Positions 54,949 through 64,000 of a stretch of DNA of 64,000 nucleotides are shown here, in pieces. How positions within the stretch are numbered: the stretch's first letter is position 1; every line of letters starts with the position of its first letter. Source of the stretch: Bos javanicus. Its lineage: Eukaryota > Chordata > Mammalia > Artiodactyla > Bovidae. The notes below the pieces were generated by a model. The model saw only the letters and a list, made by a program, of their open reading frames with translations. It was not told the DNA's origin and searched no databases. A program made the translations under genes and the position numbers. The DNA lies in NCBI RefSeq assembly GCF_032452875.1, contig NC_083890.1:50116983-50180982 (forward strand). Reading direction: 5' to 3'.

Positions 54949-55405
54949 TGTGATTATCCATCTAATTACCTGAGCCCTTAAAAAGCAAAGACCTTTCTCT
55001 GGATGGAGTTAGAGGGAAGGCGGCAGAAAGGGGAGTCAGGGAGATTCAAGTCCCGGGAGGGATTCAGGGCTCCTTTGCTGGTTCTGAGAAGTCAGAGTCT
55101 TGTGCCAGGATTCCAGGGAGGCCTCTGGGAGCTAAGGGTGCCCCCAGCTGACAGCCAGCAACAGAGCAGGGCCCCCACTTGCACAATCACCTGGCCAGCA
55201 GCCTGAGCGAGCTTGGCCGAAGACTCTCCGCTCAGAGCCCTGGTCAGGACTGCAGGCTTGCTGATTCCAGCCCGCAGCCTCTGAAAGGGGACCCAGTGGA
55301 GCCACGCTGCACCCAGACCGCCGAGCTGCAGAGCTGTGAAATGAGGAATGGTGTGGTTTCAAGCTACTCAATTTGCGGTGATTTGTTCTGGCAGCAATAA
55401 AAATG
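54949..55405 (+). mobile_element. MaLR-like LTR, main part
   Basis: 'ctaattacctgagcccttaa', 'gctgacagccagcaacagag', 'cctgagcgagcttggcc' and 'ttgttctggcagcaataaaa' follow an MLT1-type LTR in order. Confidence 0.65.
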
Positions 55406-56094
55406 AACGCTGGGCTTTGTCGAGGTCGGAGCCTTTGGGAAGATCTGCTGTTTCCTCTTCTAGCCAAGTTTCTCAGCGGCAAAGCGCCTCTCTACAGCTC
55501 GCCCCTGTCTGCGTGGTTTGTGAGGAAACTTCTGAGCCTACAGCTCGGGGTTTTCGTCTCTCTCACAGCAGCTTTCTGCCAGCGTGGGTGCCTCCTCAGA
55601 GCAGCGAGTCAGGAGCTCCGCAGCCCTCCCGGTGCACCGGATCATCACCATTTCATCGCCCTGTGGGAGCTTGCCCAGCCAGCCTCCAGGGAAGCCGTCA
55701 GAAACAGGCAAACACTCATTTCACGAGCCCGCCACTTCCAGCTGCAAAGTAGAGCCGGGCTTCTTTCGCACCAAAAGCAAAGCATCAAGTCAAACGTTTC
55801 TGAGACAGACCTATCAAGCAGGTGAGTCACCTCTCTGAAGACTGCCTCCTGCTTAGCCAAGGGCAACCGTCTTCTGCAGAAATAGGGCTGGAACAAAGGG
55901 CTCTGCTGCTTTCATTCTGGATTCCCTGTGAACGGTTGGCTTCCACCAGTCAAGCCTGGAGCCAACGATGCCAATGGCAGGGATTAGCTCTGCAGGCAGG
56001 CCAGTGCGGTCCATGGAGAGACGCCATCTAATCCAAAATGCCTTAACCGAGGGCTGGGGGCCAAGAAAAAGAGTCAGATCCTGCCCACAAATAT
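55406..56094. other. Unclassified region before the minisatellite
   Basis: Several overlapping frames (up to 140 codons) have no recognised domain. No repeat was assigned. Confidence 0.35.
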
Positions 56095-56095
56095 T

Positions 56096-57226
56096 CACAG
56101 TGGAGTGGGGGATGAGCCCAAGAGGAAGGAAGGATGAACACAGTGGAGTGGGAGGTGAGCCCAAGAGGAAGGAAAGATGAACACAGTGGAGTGGGAGGTG
56201 AGCCCAAGAGGAAGGAAGGATGAACACAGTGGAGTGGGGGATGAGCCCAAGAGGAAGGAAGGATGAACACAGTGGAGTGGGGGATGAGCCCAAGAGGAAG
56301 GAAGGATGAACACAGTGGAGTGGGGGATGAGCCCAAGAGGAAGGAAGGATGAACACAGTGGAGTGGGGGGGATGAGCCCAAGAGGAAGGAAGGATGAACA
56401 CAGTGGAGTGGGGGATGAGCCCAAGAGGAAGGAAGGATGAACACAGTGGAGTGGGGGATGAGCCCAAGAGGAAGGAAGGATGAACACAGTGGAGTGGGGG
56501 GGATGAGCCCAAGAGGAAGGAAGGATGAACACAGTGGAGTGGGGGATGAGCCCAAGAGGAAGGAAGGATGAACACAGTGGAGTGGGGAGGTGAGCCCAAG
56601 AGGAAGGAAGGATGAACACAGTGGAGTGGGGGATGAGCCCAAGAGGAAGGAAGGATGAACACAGTGGAGTGGGGGATGAGCCCAAGAGGAAGGAAGGATG
56701 AACACAGTGGAGTGGGGGATGAGCCCAAGAGGAAGGAAGGATGAACACAGTGGAGTGGGGGATGAGCCCAAGAGGAAGGAAGGATGAACACAGTGGAGTG
56801 GGGAGGTGAGCCCAAGAGGAAGGAAGGATGAACACAGTGGAGTGGGGAGGTGAGCCCAAGAGGAAGGAAGGATGAACACAGTGGAGTGGGGAGGTGAGCC
56901 CAAGAGGAGGGAAGGATGAACACAGTGGAGTGGGGGATGAGCCCAAGAGGAAGGAAGGATGAACACAGTGGAGTGGGGAGGTGAGCCCAAGAGGAAGGAA
57001 GGATGAACACAGTGGAGTGGGGAGGTGAGCCCAAGAGGAAGGAAGGATGAACACAGTGGAGTGGGAGGTGAGCCCAAGAGGAAGGAAGGATGAACACAGT
57101 GGAGTGGGGAGATGAGCCCAAGAGGAAGGAAGGATGAACACAGTGGAGTGGGGAGGTGAGCCCAAGAGGAAGGAAGGATGAACACAGTGGAGTGGGGAGA
57201 TGAGCCCAAGAGGAAGGAAGGATGAA
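56096..57226. repeat. Minisatellite, 26 units of 43-45 bp
   Basis: Each unit contains GATGAACACAGTGGAGTGGG and then a variable G/A core followed by GAGCCCAAGAGGAAGGAAG. Units differ mainly in the core: GGGATGAG (43 bp), AGGTGAG after three G (43) or four G (44), GGGGGATGAG (45) and AGATGAG (44). Unit 3 has GGAAAGATG and unit 19 has GAGGAGGGAAG. The strand shown is purine-rich. Very similar units point to recent turnover. Flanks are unique sequence. No repeat-encoded protein is supported. Confidence 0.97.
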
Positions 57227-57341
57227 CTGGTGCTACAGCAAGGTGTGGAAGGCCCCCCGTGCAGAGACGGGGTGTTTCTCTGCCGCACATTCCAGGATGC
57301 TTCACGGGAGAGACGACATCTGAGCCCGACCTTGGCATGAG

Positions 57342-57535
57342 GGGCTTCCCTGGTGGCTCAGCTGGTAAAGAATCCACCTGCAATGTGGGAGACCTGGGTT
57401 CGATCCCTGGGTTGGGAAGATCCCCTGGAGAAGGGATTGGCTACCCACTGCAGAATTCTCGCCGGGAGAATTCCATGGACTGTATAGTCCATGGGGTCGC
57501 CACGAACCAGACACGACTGAGCGACTCTCACTTTT
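57342..57535 (+). mobile_element. Bov-tA SINE
   Basis: Complete: 'gggcttccctggtggctcag' to 'cagacacgactgagcgactc'. It lies 115 bp beyond the minisatellite. The 'actgtatagtccatggggtc' form resembles the second unit at 1345-1547. Confidence 0.93.
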
Positions 57536-58019
57536 GGACATCATTATGTCTATATTCAGACTTGGTTCACCCAAAAGGCGTTTGAGTCCTGCGTGCTCTG
57601 CCTCGTCCTTGTCCTGTCCTTGGTGGAGAGGCAGGGATACATCCTCACTGATGACAGACACGTGGTGCTTACATGCTGTGATTCCATGTCAGGGGAGTTC
57701 TGATAGAGCATGATGAAGATGTTTTAAGGTAGGAAACTTTACGGTTAGGCACAGACAAGCATCTGTGAGAGAGTAAAGGCCGCCTGTGAAGGAGGTGTTC
57801 TCTCGACGGCCAGAGTATCACTGCCTCTAAGTCCCTCGGTGGACGGGGAGTGGCTCCTGATGGACCCCTGTGTTCACGTCTGCGCCTCTGTGTCTGTCCG
57901 TCTGCACATTCCGAAATCGACCCATTTGCTCCTGTCTTCCGATCCCAACCAGGCCCTCAGGGCTCAGTCTAGTGTTCCCCCTTTCCCTATTTGTGACTCC
58001 CTTTTCAGCGGTGGGATGG
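57536..58019. other. Unclassified sequence
   Basis: Nothing recognised. Confidence 0.3.
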
Positions 58020-58415
58020 AGTCTCTGATCTGTTTGGGCTGCTGTGACAACACCACCAGCACGGTAGTTACGCCTCTCTGGGCGGCTGATCAGCAACAGA
58101 TGTCTATTTCCCACTGTCCCGGAGGCTGCAAGTCCAAGCTCAAGGCACCAGCGCATTCGGGGTCTGCTGACAGCTCACTTCCTGGTTCATAGACAGTCAT
58201 GCCACCGGGTCCCCACACTGCAGAAGGGAGAGAGGAGCTCTACACGTGGGACCTCTTTTATAAGAGCATCAACCCCTGCATGGGGGCTCCACCCTCATGA
58301 CCTAATCACCCCCAAAGGCCAACTTCCCGAGACTGTCACATTGGAGATTGGGCTTCAACACATGCATCTTAGGGTTGGGTGGGGGACACAGACCCTCAGC
58401 CTGCAGCATAGCCCC
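58020..58415 (-). mobile_element. MaLR-like LTR
   Basis: The plus strand shows 'ctgtttgggctgctgtgaca', 'gtcccggaggctgcaagtcc', 'tcttttataagagcatcaac' and 'ctcatgacctaatcaccccc'. This is the reverse complement of an MLT1-type LTR, a better copy than 42895-43241. Confidence 0.72.
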
Positions 58416-58509
58416 AGGTGGACAGTAAGGCTGGAGAACGCGATATGTTGAGAGACAGCACAGATGTGCACAGTGGTTCGGGGTCTGCCAAGGAAGCACC
58501 TTGAGTATT

Positions 58510-59230
58510 CAGTTCAGTTCAGTCGCTCAGTCGCGTCCAACTCTTTGCAACCCCATGAATCGCAGCACGCCAGGCCTCCCTGTCCATCACCAACTCCTGG
58601 AGTTCACTCAAACTCACATCCATGGAGTCGGTGATGCCATCCAGCCATCTCATCCTCTGTCGTCCCCTTCTCCTCCTGCCCCCAATCCCTCCCAGCCTCA
58701 GGGTCTTTTCCAGTGAGTCAGCTCTTCGCATGAGGTGGCCAAAGTATTGGAGTTTCAGCTTCAGCATCAGTCCTTCCAATGAACACCCAGGACTGATCTC
58801 CTTTAGGATGGACTGGTTGGACCTCCTTGCAGTCCAAGGGACTCTCAAGAGTCTTCTCCAACACCACAGTTGAAAAGCATCAATTCTTTGGTGCTCAGCT
58901 TTCTTCACAGTCCAACTCTCACATCCATACATGACTATTGGAAAAACCATAGCCTTGACTAGACGGACTGTTGTTGGCAAAGTAATATCTCTGCTTTTCA
59001 ATATACTATCTAGGTTTGTTATAACTTTCCTTCCATGGAGTAAGCGTCTTTTAATTTCATGGCTGCAATCACCATCTGCAGTGATTTTGGAGGCCAAAAA
59101 AATAAAGTCTGACACTGTTTCCACTGTTTCCCCATCTATTTCCCATGACGTGATGGGACCGGATGCCATGATCTTAGTTTTCTGAATGTTGAGCTTTAAG
59201 CCAACTTTTTCCACTCTCCTCTTTCACTTT
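58510..59230 (-). mobile_element. BovB LINE 3' portion with TSD
   Basis: The minus strand is open for 231 codons (59214 to 58519), from just after the YADD box to the natural C-terminus ('HGVAKSWTRLSD'). The Cys/His segment and the basic 'GGRRRRGRQRMRW' stretch are included. The TSDs are CCTTGAGTATT (58499-58509) and CCTTGAATATT (59231-59241). The catalytic domain is absent. Confidence 0.95.
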
Positions 59231-59241
59231 CCTTGAATATT

Positions 59242-60160
59242 AGGATGAGATAAAAGACTTTCTCTTTCAGGTACTGTTGAGTTATTCAAGGTCACTGAGT
59301 AAAGAATAAGAAGATTTAACCAGAAGAGAAAAACTAATCGAAATGTAAATAGAAATACATAAGGTTTTAGGTAGAAAAGGGAAGACCAGGAGTACTTTTT
59401 GCAGACTCACAAAAGCTGTCTTGATTCAGGACTTAGTTGCACAATTGCTCTCTCACTTCTGGTTCCCGGCCTACTGGGCTCCGTCTGTGATAAACCAAGC
59501 ACATTCCTTCATTTCCTGGTCAGCCTTCTACCTGGAATCTGAGGGTCAGAGTGAACCGTTTCTAGGAGACACCGCGTGTGTATTTCCCCACAGTCCATGC
59601 TGGTAAACAAGAGACATTTTGTTCACCCAGGAGCAATAATATTTGTTATGCTTGGAGTGGGATTCATTGTGAGAGGGCTCTGGTATCCTTTTTCAATGAC
59701 TGAATCATTCAGGAAGCTTTTGGTGGCAAATAATTGAAAACCCAGCATGACTAGCTTAAGACTAACGAGGAATTGTAACGATGCCTGCAGCTGGAAGGTC
59801 AGAGGAAGGCTGGGTCCCAGGCTGACTTAATTCAGGGTCTCTGGACCATGTGCGTGTGATCCTCTGGGCTCTGCTTCCTCTCAGCCTTGTGGTTGAGAGG
59901 ACCATGCTGCTCTGGATCCCACCTCAATGCCTCACAGTATCCAGAAGAGAAAGAAAAATGTTTTCCAGAATCTCTGCAGGAGAAGAAAGAACTTTGCTGA
60001 AAGTTTCCTGTCTCCTAGTATCTTAAGAAAGAAACTTTTATTTCTTTGCTTACATTTCTCTTTTTGTTTGTTTGTTTTGACACAAACAGACTCTCAGAAA
60101 ATCTTCAAAAAACAAAACAAAACAAAACAGTATAAAACCCTTTTCTTCTTTGAACTGGTG
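59242..60160. other. Unclassified region
   Basis: About 0.9 kb with no firm assignment. A CAAAA-type run lies at 60107-60129. Confidence 0.35.
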
Positions 60161-60375
60161 GTGGTTTAGCCCTAAGTCGTGTCTGACTCTTTGCGGCCCC
60201 ACGGACTGTAAACCGCCAGGCTCTTCTGTCTGTGGGATTTCCCAGGCACGAATACTGGAGTGGGTTGCCATTTCCTCCTCCAGGGGATCTTCCCGACCCA
60301 GGGATCGAACCCGCGTCTCTTGAGTCTCTGCACTGGCTGGCAGATTCTTTACTACTAGTGCCACCTGGGAAGCCC
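60161..60375 (-). mobile_element. Bov-tA SINE
   Basis: 'ttagccctaagtcgtgtctg' to 'gtgccacctgggaagcccc', complete, with a small duplication near 60322-60337. Confidence 0.92.
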
Positions 60376-60376
60376 C

Positions 60377-60470
60377 TAGATGTATAGCTGAATCACTTTG
60401 CTGTGCAGCAGAAATGAACAACTCTAAGAAAGAAGAAGAAAGAAAGGGAGGGAAGGAAGGGAAGGTTGGG
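60377..60470 (+). repeat. L1-like scrap plus polypurine tract
   Basis: 'tagctgaatcactttgctgt' and 'gcagcagaaatgaac' recall the ruminant L1 3' end. A GA-rich run follows at 60426-60467. Confidence 0.6.
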
Positions 60471-60474
60471 GTGG

Positions 60475-60695
60475 GGTGTTTATAAAATGGTAACACAGGG
60501 GTCCTTGTGGTGGAAACATTCTGTCTTGACTGTATCCTCGCCAGTATCCTGAGTGTGATGCTGTGTGACAGCTTTGCAAGATGCTCCATTGGGAGGACTA
60601 GGTGAAGCGTACACAGGGTCTTTCTGCGTTATTTCTTCCAACTGCGTATGAATTCATAATTATCTCAAAATTAAAATTTTAATTTTTAAAAAAGT
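60475..60695 (+). mobile_element. L1M 3' end
   Basis: 'gcaagatgctccattgggag', 'tttctgcgttatttcttcc' and 'attatctcaaaattaaaat' give a sense L1M 3' terminus. Confidence 0.7.
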
Positions 60696-60699
60696 TATA

Positions 60700-61588
60700 G
60701 GAGAGCTAAAAAAAAAAACCCTGAAGTTCCATTCACCAGAATAATTTAGTGTATATTTCCTATGAACAAACACATTCTCCTGCGAATTCTCATGCACAGA
60801 CTCTATTCAGGTTTTGCTATGAGTCCCAATAATGTCCTTTGTAGAATTCCTGACTTTTTTGACTTTGACATTTTCAAAGTGAATAGGCCGGCATTTTATA
60901 GGAGGTGCCTCACCTTGGGTTTCTTCGGCGTCTCCTCGTTGGATTCAGGCCTTGTGTCTTTGATGAGGACAGCGCAGCTGCGATGCTGCGTCTCTTCATG
61001 CGCCCGGTCACCGGCTGCATGGTCTCCATTTGTTTACTCATTGGAGGTGTTTATTTTGATCACTGGATTAAAGTTGTGTCTGCCAGACTTCTCCACCACG
61101 GAGGTACTTTACTTTCGTTTGTAATGAATAAGTATTTTGTAGGAAGTATATTGAGGCAGTGTGATTATATACCACGTCATCAAATTTTGAATATTTATTT
61201 ATTTGTATATTTATATCAGTATAAACTCATGAATTTCTCTTTTTCTCAATCCCCTGTGATCTGTAATTATCATTATTTGTTTTGATGATCAGATTATCCC
61301 TGATTTGGTCAGTAGGAAGCCCTTTAATTTATTTTCTGTATCTTTTTGAAATGTCTCCTAACTGGGGGGTACTTTCTTACTTTCTGATAGAATAAGATGT
61401 TCCAGACTCATATTATTCTTTCTCTGCTTGGATCACTGAATTGGCCATTTCTCCAAGAATCCCTGGTTCCATTTAGTCCAGAATGATATTTAGAATCAAA
61501 ATTTGAATGTGAAGTATTCTTCTTGCTGCTCGGTGTATTGCTTCTAGATTCTCTCAGCGGGCAGAGTGAGGGCTGTATCCTGGGGTGT
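60700..61588 (-). mobile_element. L1M 3' UTR, antisense
   Basis: 'gttttgctatgagtcccaat', 'ttttgatcactggattaaag', 'tgtctgccagacttctccac' and 'atttctccaagaatccctgg' follow an L1M 3' UTR. Open frames over this part (up to 126 codons) are not genes. Confidence 0.78.
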
Positions 61589-61863
61589 ATGCTGCTGCTG
61601 CTAAGTCACTTCAGTCGTGTCCAACTCTGTGCGACCCCAGAGACGGCAGCCCACCAGGCTCCCCCGTCCCTGGGATTCTCCAGGTAAGAACGCTGGAGTG
61701 GGTTGCCATTTCCTTCTCCAATGCATGAAAGTGAAAAGTGAAAGGGGAGTCGCTCAGTTGTGTCCAACTCCTGGCGACCCCATGGACTGCAGCCCACCAG
61801 GCTCCTCCGTCCATGGGATTTTCCAGGCAAGAGTGCTGGAGTGGGTGCCACTGCCTTCTCCAA
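61589..61863 (-). mobile_element. Dimeric BOV-A2 SINE
   Basis: Two Bov-A units are joined by the linker 'gcatgaaagtgaaaagtgaa' at 61724-61743. The (TGC)n start 'tgctgctgctgctaagtc' and the lack of a tRNA head are typical of BOV-A2. It is inserted in L1M. Confidence 0.95.
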
Positions 61864-62158
61864 TGTACATACATACGTATATGTAATATATATGTGTATG
61901 TGCTTTAATACATATTTTAATGGCATTCTGCTGTAACTTTTATTTCCCCTTTATGCTGTATTGTAAGGATTTATCCTAGTTCTATGCACATCGGTAAGTT
62001 GCTTCTGATGGACAGCATTGTATCCCATACTATGTATTTATAAAAATTCACTCATGTACTCCCTTAGAGAAGGATACCTGGGAGACCAACTTCCTGCTAC
62101 TGCAAACAATATGGAAACAAGTTCCTTTTAAAAATATTTTATGTTTATGATACAGTTT
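61864..62158 (-). mobile_element. L1 antisense pieces
   Basis: A TA/TG-rich start is followed by 'ggatttatcctagttctatg' and 'agcattgtatcccatactat', L1M-like text. Confidence 0.5.
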
Positions 62159-62159
62159 T

Positions 62160-62228
62160 TTAAAGTATTTATTTGGCTGCACTGGGTCTTAGTTGTGGCA
62201 CTGGGATCTAGTTCCCTGACCATGAATT
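62160..62228 (-). mobile_element. CHR-type SINE fragment
   Basis: 'tttatttggctgcactgggt' and 'gggatctagttccctgacc' show the body only. The head is lost. Confidence 0.65.
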
Positions 62229-62313
62229 GTATACCTGCATTTATATCTGCATTTATTGTACTTCTATGCTGACATCTTTATCTATATTTTTATCTGTATC
62301 TGTATCAGTCTCC

Positions 62314-62714
62314 TGTGAAGAAGGCTGAGCGCCGAAGAATTGATGCTTTTGAACTGTGGTGTTGGAGAAGACTCTTAAGAGTCCCTTGGACTGCAAGGAG
62401 ATCCAATCAATCCATTCTAAAGGAGATCAGCCCTGGGTGTTCTTTGGAAGGAATGATGCTAAAGCTGAAACTCCAGTACTTTGGCCACCTCATGCGAGGA
62501 GTTGACTCATTGGAAAAGACTCTGATGCTGGGAGGGATTGGGGGCAGGAGGAGAAGGGGACGACAGAGGATGAGATGGCTGGATGGCATCACCGACTCCA
62601 TGGATGTGAGTTTGAGTGAACTCCAGGAGTTTGTGATGGACAGGGAGGCCTGGCGTGCTGCGATTCATGGGGTCACAAAGAGTCGGACATGACTGAGCGA
62701 CTGATCTGATCTGA
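62314..62714 (+). mobile_element. BovB LINE 3' end with perfect TSD, GATCT-type tail
   Basis: About 400 bp, with an open frame to the natural C-terminus. It ends CTGATCTGATCTGA. The 11-bp TSD TATCAGTCTCC is identical at 62303-62313 and 62715-62725. With 1705-1948 it forms a GATCT-tail group. Confidence 0.95.
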
Positions 62715-62725
62715 TATCAGTCTCC

Positions 62726-62860
62726 ATGAGTTCACACTGCCTCCAATTCGAAAACAACACTACAGAGTTGTAACTCATCTCTGAATCTTCCTATTCTGTC
62801 TGAGTCAAACATTACCTGGCATTTGACAGACTCTCAGTTTACGACAAAGGAATACTCTCT
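62726..62860 (-). mobile_element. L1M continuation
   Basis: 'atgagttcacactgcctcca' continues the L1M 3' UTR interrupted by BovB. Confidence 0.55.
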
Positions 62861-62872
62861 CTTTCTCTCTCT

Positions 62873-62985
62873 GTCAGCTGTACTGTGTGGCTTGTGGAAT
62901 CTGAGTTCCCCGACCACAAATCGAACCCAGGCCACTGCCAGTGAGAGCATAGAGTCCTAACCACTGAACTGCCAAGGAATTCCCA
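62873..62985 (-). mobile_element. CHR-type SINE
   Basis: 'gtcagctgtactgtgtggct' to 'actgccaaggaattccc', short body, preceded by a (TCTC)n patch at 62856-62872. Confidence 0.8.
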
Positions 62986-63110
62986 GAAATAATCACCCAG
63001 AGTGTCAGCCTTGCTGGAGGAAGTGCAGATCACGGGGATGGGAGCCGGGCTGCTGGGGCAGGCAGAGGAACCAGAAGGGCAGCGGTTACAGCTCCGTTCT
63101 CTGTGATGCT

Positions 63111-63296
63111 GGTTCAGTCGCTCAGTTGTGTGAACTCTTGGATCCGATGGACTGAAGCCCCCCAGGCTCCTCTGTCCATGGGATTCTCCAGGAAAGAATA
63201 CTGGAGTGGGTAGCCATTCCCTTCTCCAGGGGATCTTCCCGACCCAGGGATCAAAGCTGGGTCTCCTGCATTGCAGGCGGATTAGTTACCGAGTCA
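63111..63296 (-). mobile_element. Bov-tA SINE
   Basis: 'gttcagtcgctcagttgtgt' to 'gcaggcggattagttacc'. The outermost head is missing. Confidence 0.9.
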
Positions 63297-63316
63297 GCAG
63301 ATGACAGACTTTAATT

Positions 63317-63870
63317 CTTCAGATCTTCAAAGCCCTCAGCAAGTAAAAGATAAGACCAATGCACTGTAAAGAAGAAATTACTATATTTTATAACACAGGA
63401 ACAAAAAAGTATTCTCTGGAAAAATCTACCACAAAAAAGGTGGGAGGGGGGAAACAAGATGAAAAAAAATATTTGCAATTCATATTACAAAGAGTTAATT
63501 GTCTCAATATACAAAGAGCTCTTACAAATCAGTAAGAAAGAGATCAACCAATTCAATGAGTGAAAGTGGACAGAAGGCGTAAATAAGCATTCATAGAAAA
63601 AATGAAAATAACGGTACAAAAAGATGTTCAACTTTATTTGCAATTAAAGAAATGCAAATCAAAATGAAGAAGTGTGCCGATCACACCTGTCAGATTGGCA
63701 ATATTTTTAAGTCCAGTGGCACCCAATGTTGGCTCAGGTTTGGAGAAACTTGAATCTGTCAAGATTTTGGTGGGAGTGAAAAATCTCTCCCTTTGATATA
63801 GGAATTTGTTGACATCTTTAGCACTTTAAGCTGACATACATTTTAACTCAAATCATTATATGGGAAAGAA
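63317..63870 (+). mobile_element. L1M ORF2 3' region
   Basis: 'aatatttgcaattcatatta', 'agagctcttacaaatcagta', 'aagaaatgcaaatcaaaatg' and 'ctgtcagattggcaatattt' are sense L1M. Confidence 0.82.
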
Positions 63871-64000
63871 CAAACAGAAGGGGGACTGAGATAGGTGGTG
63901 ACTTCAGAATATATTTATCCTGCCCTGACGTAAGCCCCGGGCCTGACTCCAAAAGCCTTGTTCCCATAGTCTCCTGCTCATGGCGGCTGTTTATTTTATC
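63871..64000. other. Unclassified edge
   Basis: Nothing recognised before the window ends. Confidence 0.3.

Noticed and set aside
56096..57226. CRISPR-like array
   Set aside because: There are no unique spacers between repeats. The units are directly adjacent, and the genome is mammalian.
55853..57383. Three long minus-strand open frames (397-446 codons) as a repeat-rich protein gene
   Set aside because: They lie on the minisatellite in all three frames at once. This is explained by a stop-free unit whose length is not a multiple of three. No domain, signal peptide or splice pattern supports a gene.
60762..61285. Two overlapping plus-strand open frames of 120-126 codons
   Set aside because: They read antisense through an L1M 3' UTR.
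1226..63296. tRNA genes at SINE heads
   Set aside because: Bov-tA and CHR heads contain A/B-box-like motifs, but the cloverleaf is not maintained and each is followed by a SINE body.

Overview
The window is nuclear DNA from a ruminant, most likely a bovid. The diagnosis rests on repeats: BovB (RTE-type) LINE copies, Bov-tA and dimeric BOV-A2 SINEs with the BovB-like 'GACTGAGCGACT' end, tRNA-derived CHR-type SINEs, and ruminant L1 3' ends. Older mammalian layers are also present: MIR, L2, L1M, MaLR LTRs, MER20 and MER5A. The exact species cannot be read from this sequence. I found no convincing functional protein-coding gene and no tRNA, rRNA, CRISPR, operon or other prokaryotic feature. Family names come from recognising consensus motifs by eye, and most repeat edges are good to about 10-20 bases. 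Where target-site duplications (TSDs) are quoted they were read directly.

Layout. 1-5.2 kb: fragments of old antisense L1 carrying younger SINEs, a BovB tail and MER20. 5.6-6.1 kb: a 5'-truncated, intronless ERI3 (3'-5' exonuclease family) retropseudogene with an in-frame stop. 6.9-14 kb: mostly unclassified sequence with scattered SINEs. 14.1-16.4 kb: a sense L1 split by a 1,000-bp solo LTR (6-bp TSD) and by a MaLR LTR. 16.4-21.7 kb: MaLR LTRs, a CpG-dense patch and unclassified GC-rich DNA. 22-24.2 kb: an old antisense L1 with four younger insertions. 24.2-26.5 kb: the best BovB copy, with one open frame of about 654 codons that keeps the end of the endonuclease domain and the whole reverse-transcriptase core.

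26.5-38 kb: MIR, L2, MaLR and L1 relics, including one MER5A cut by two Bov-tA SINEs. 38.8-40.1 kb: two BovB copies in opposite orientation. 40-47 kb: largely unclassified. 47.4-50.3 kb: an L1M 3' end interrupted by CHR, BovB tail, ruminant L1 and BovB, the last carrying its own Bov-tA. 51.0-51.25 kb: a long TG/CG alternating tract. 56.1-57.2 kb: a minisatellite with 26 units of 43-45 bp. 57-64 kb: BovB, BOV-A2, Bov-tA and L1M pieces.

There is no pathway to assemble. The content records successive retrotransposition: L2/MIR, then L1M/MaLR/hAT, then CHR, then Bov-tA, BovB and ruminant L1. I did not find an undescribed functional system. The items most worth checking are the minisatellite, the solo LTR, the ERI3 retrocopy, the long BovB frame and the TG/CG tract.
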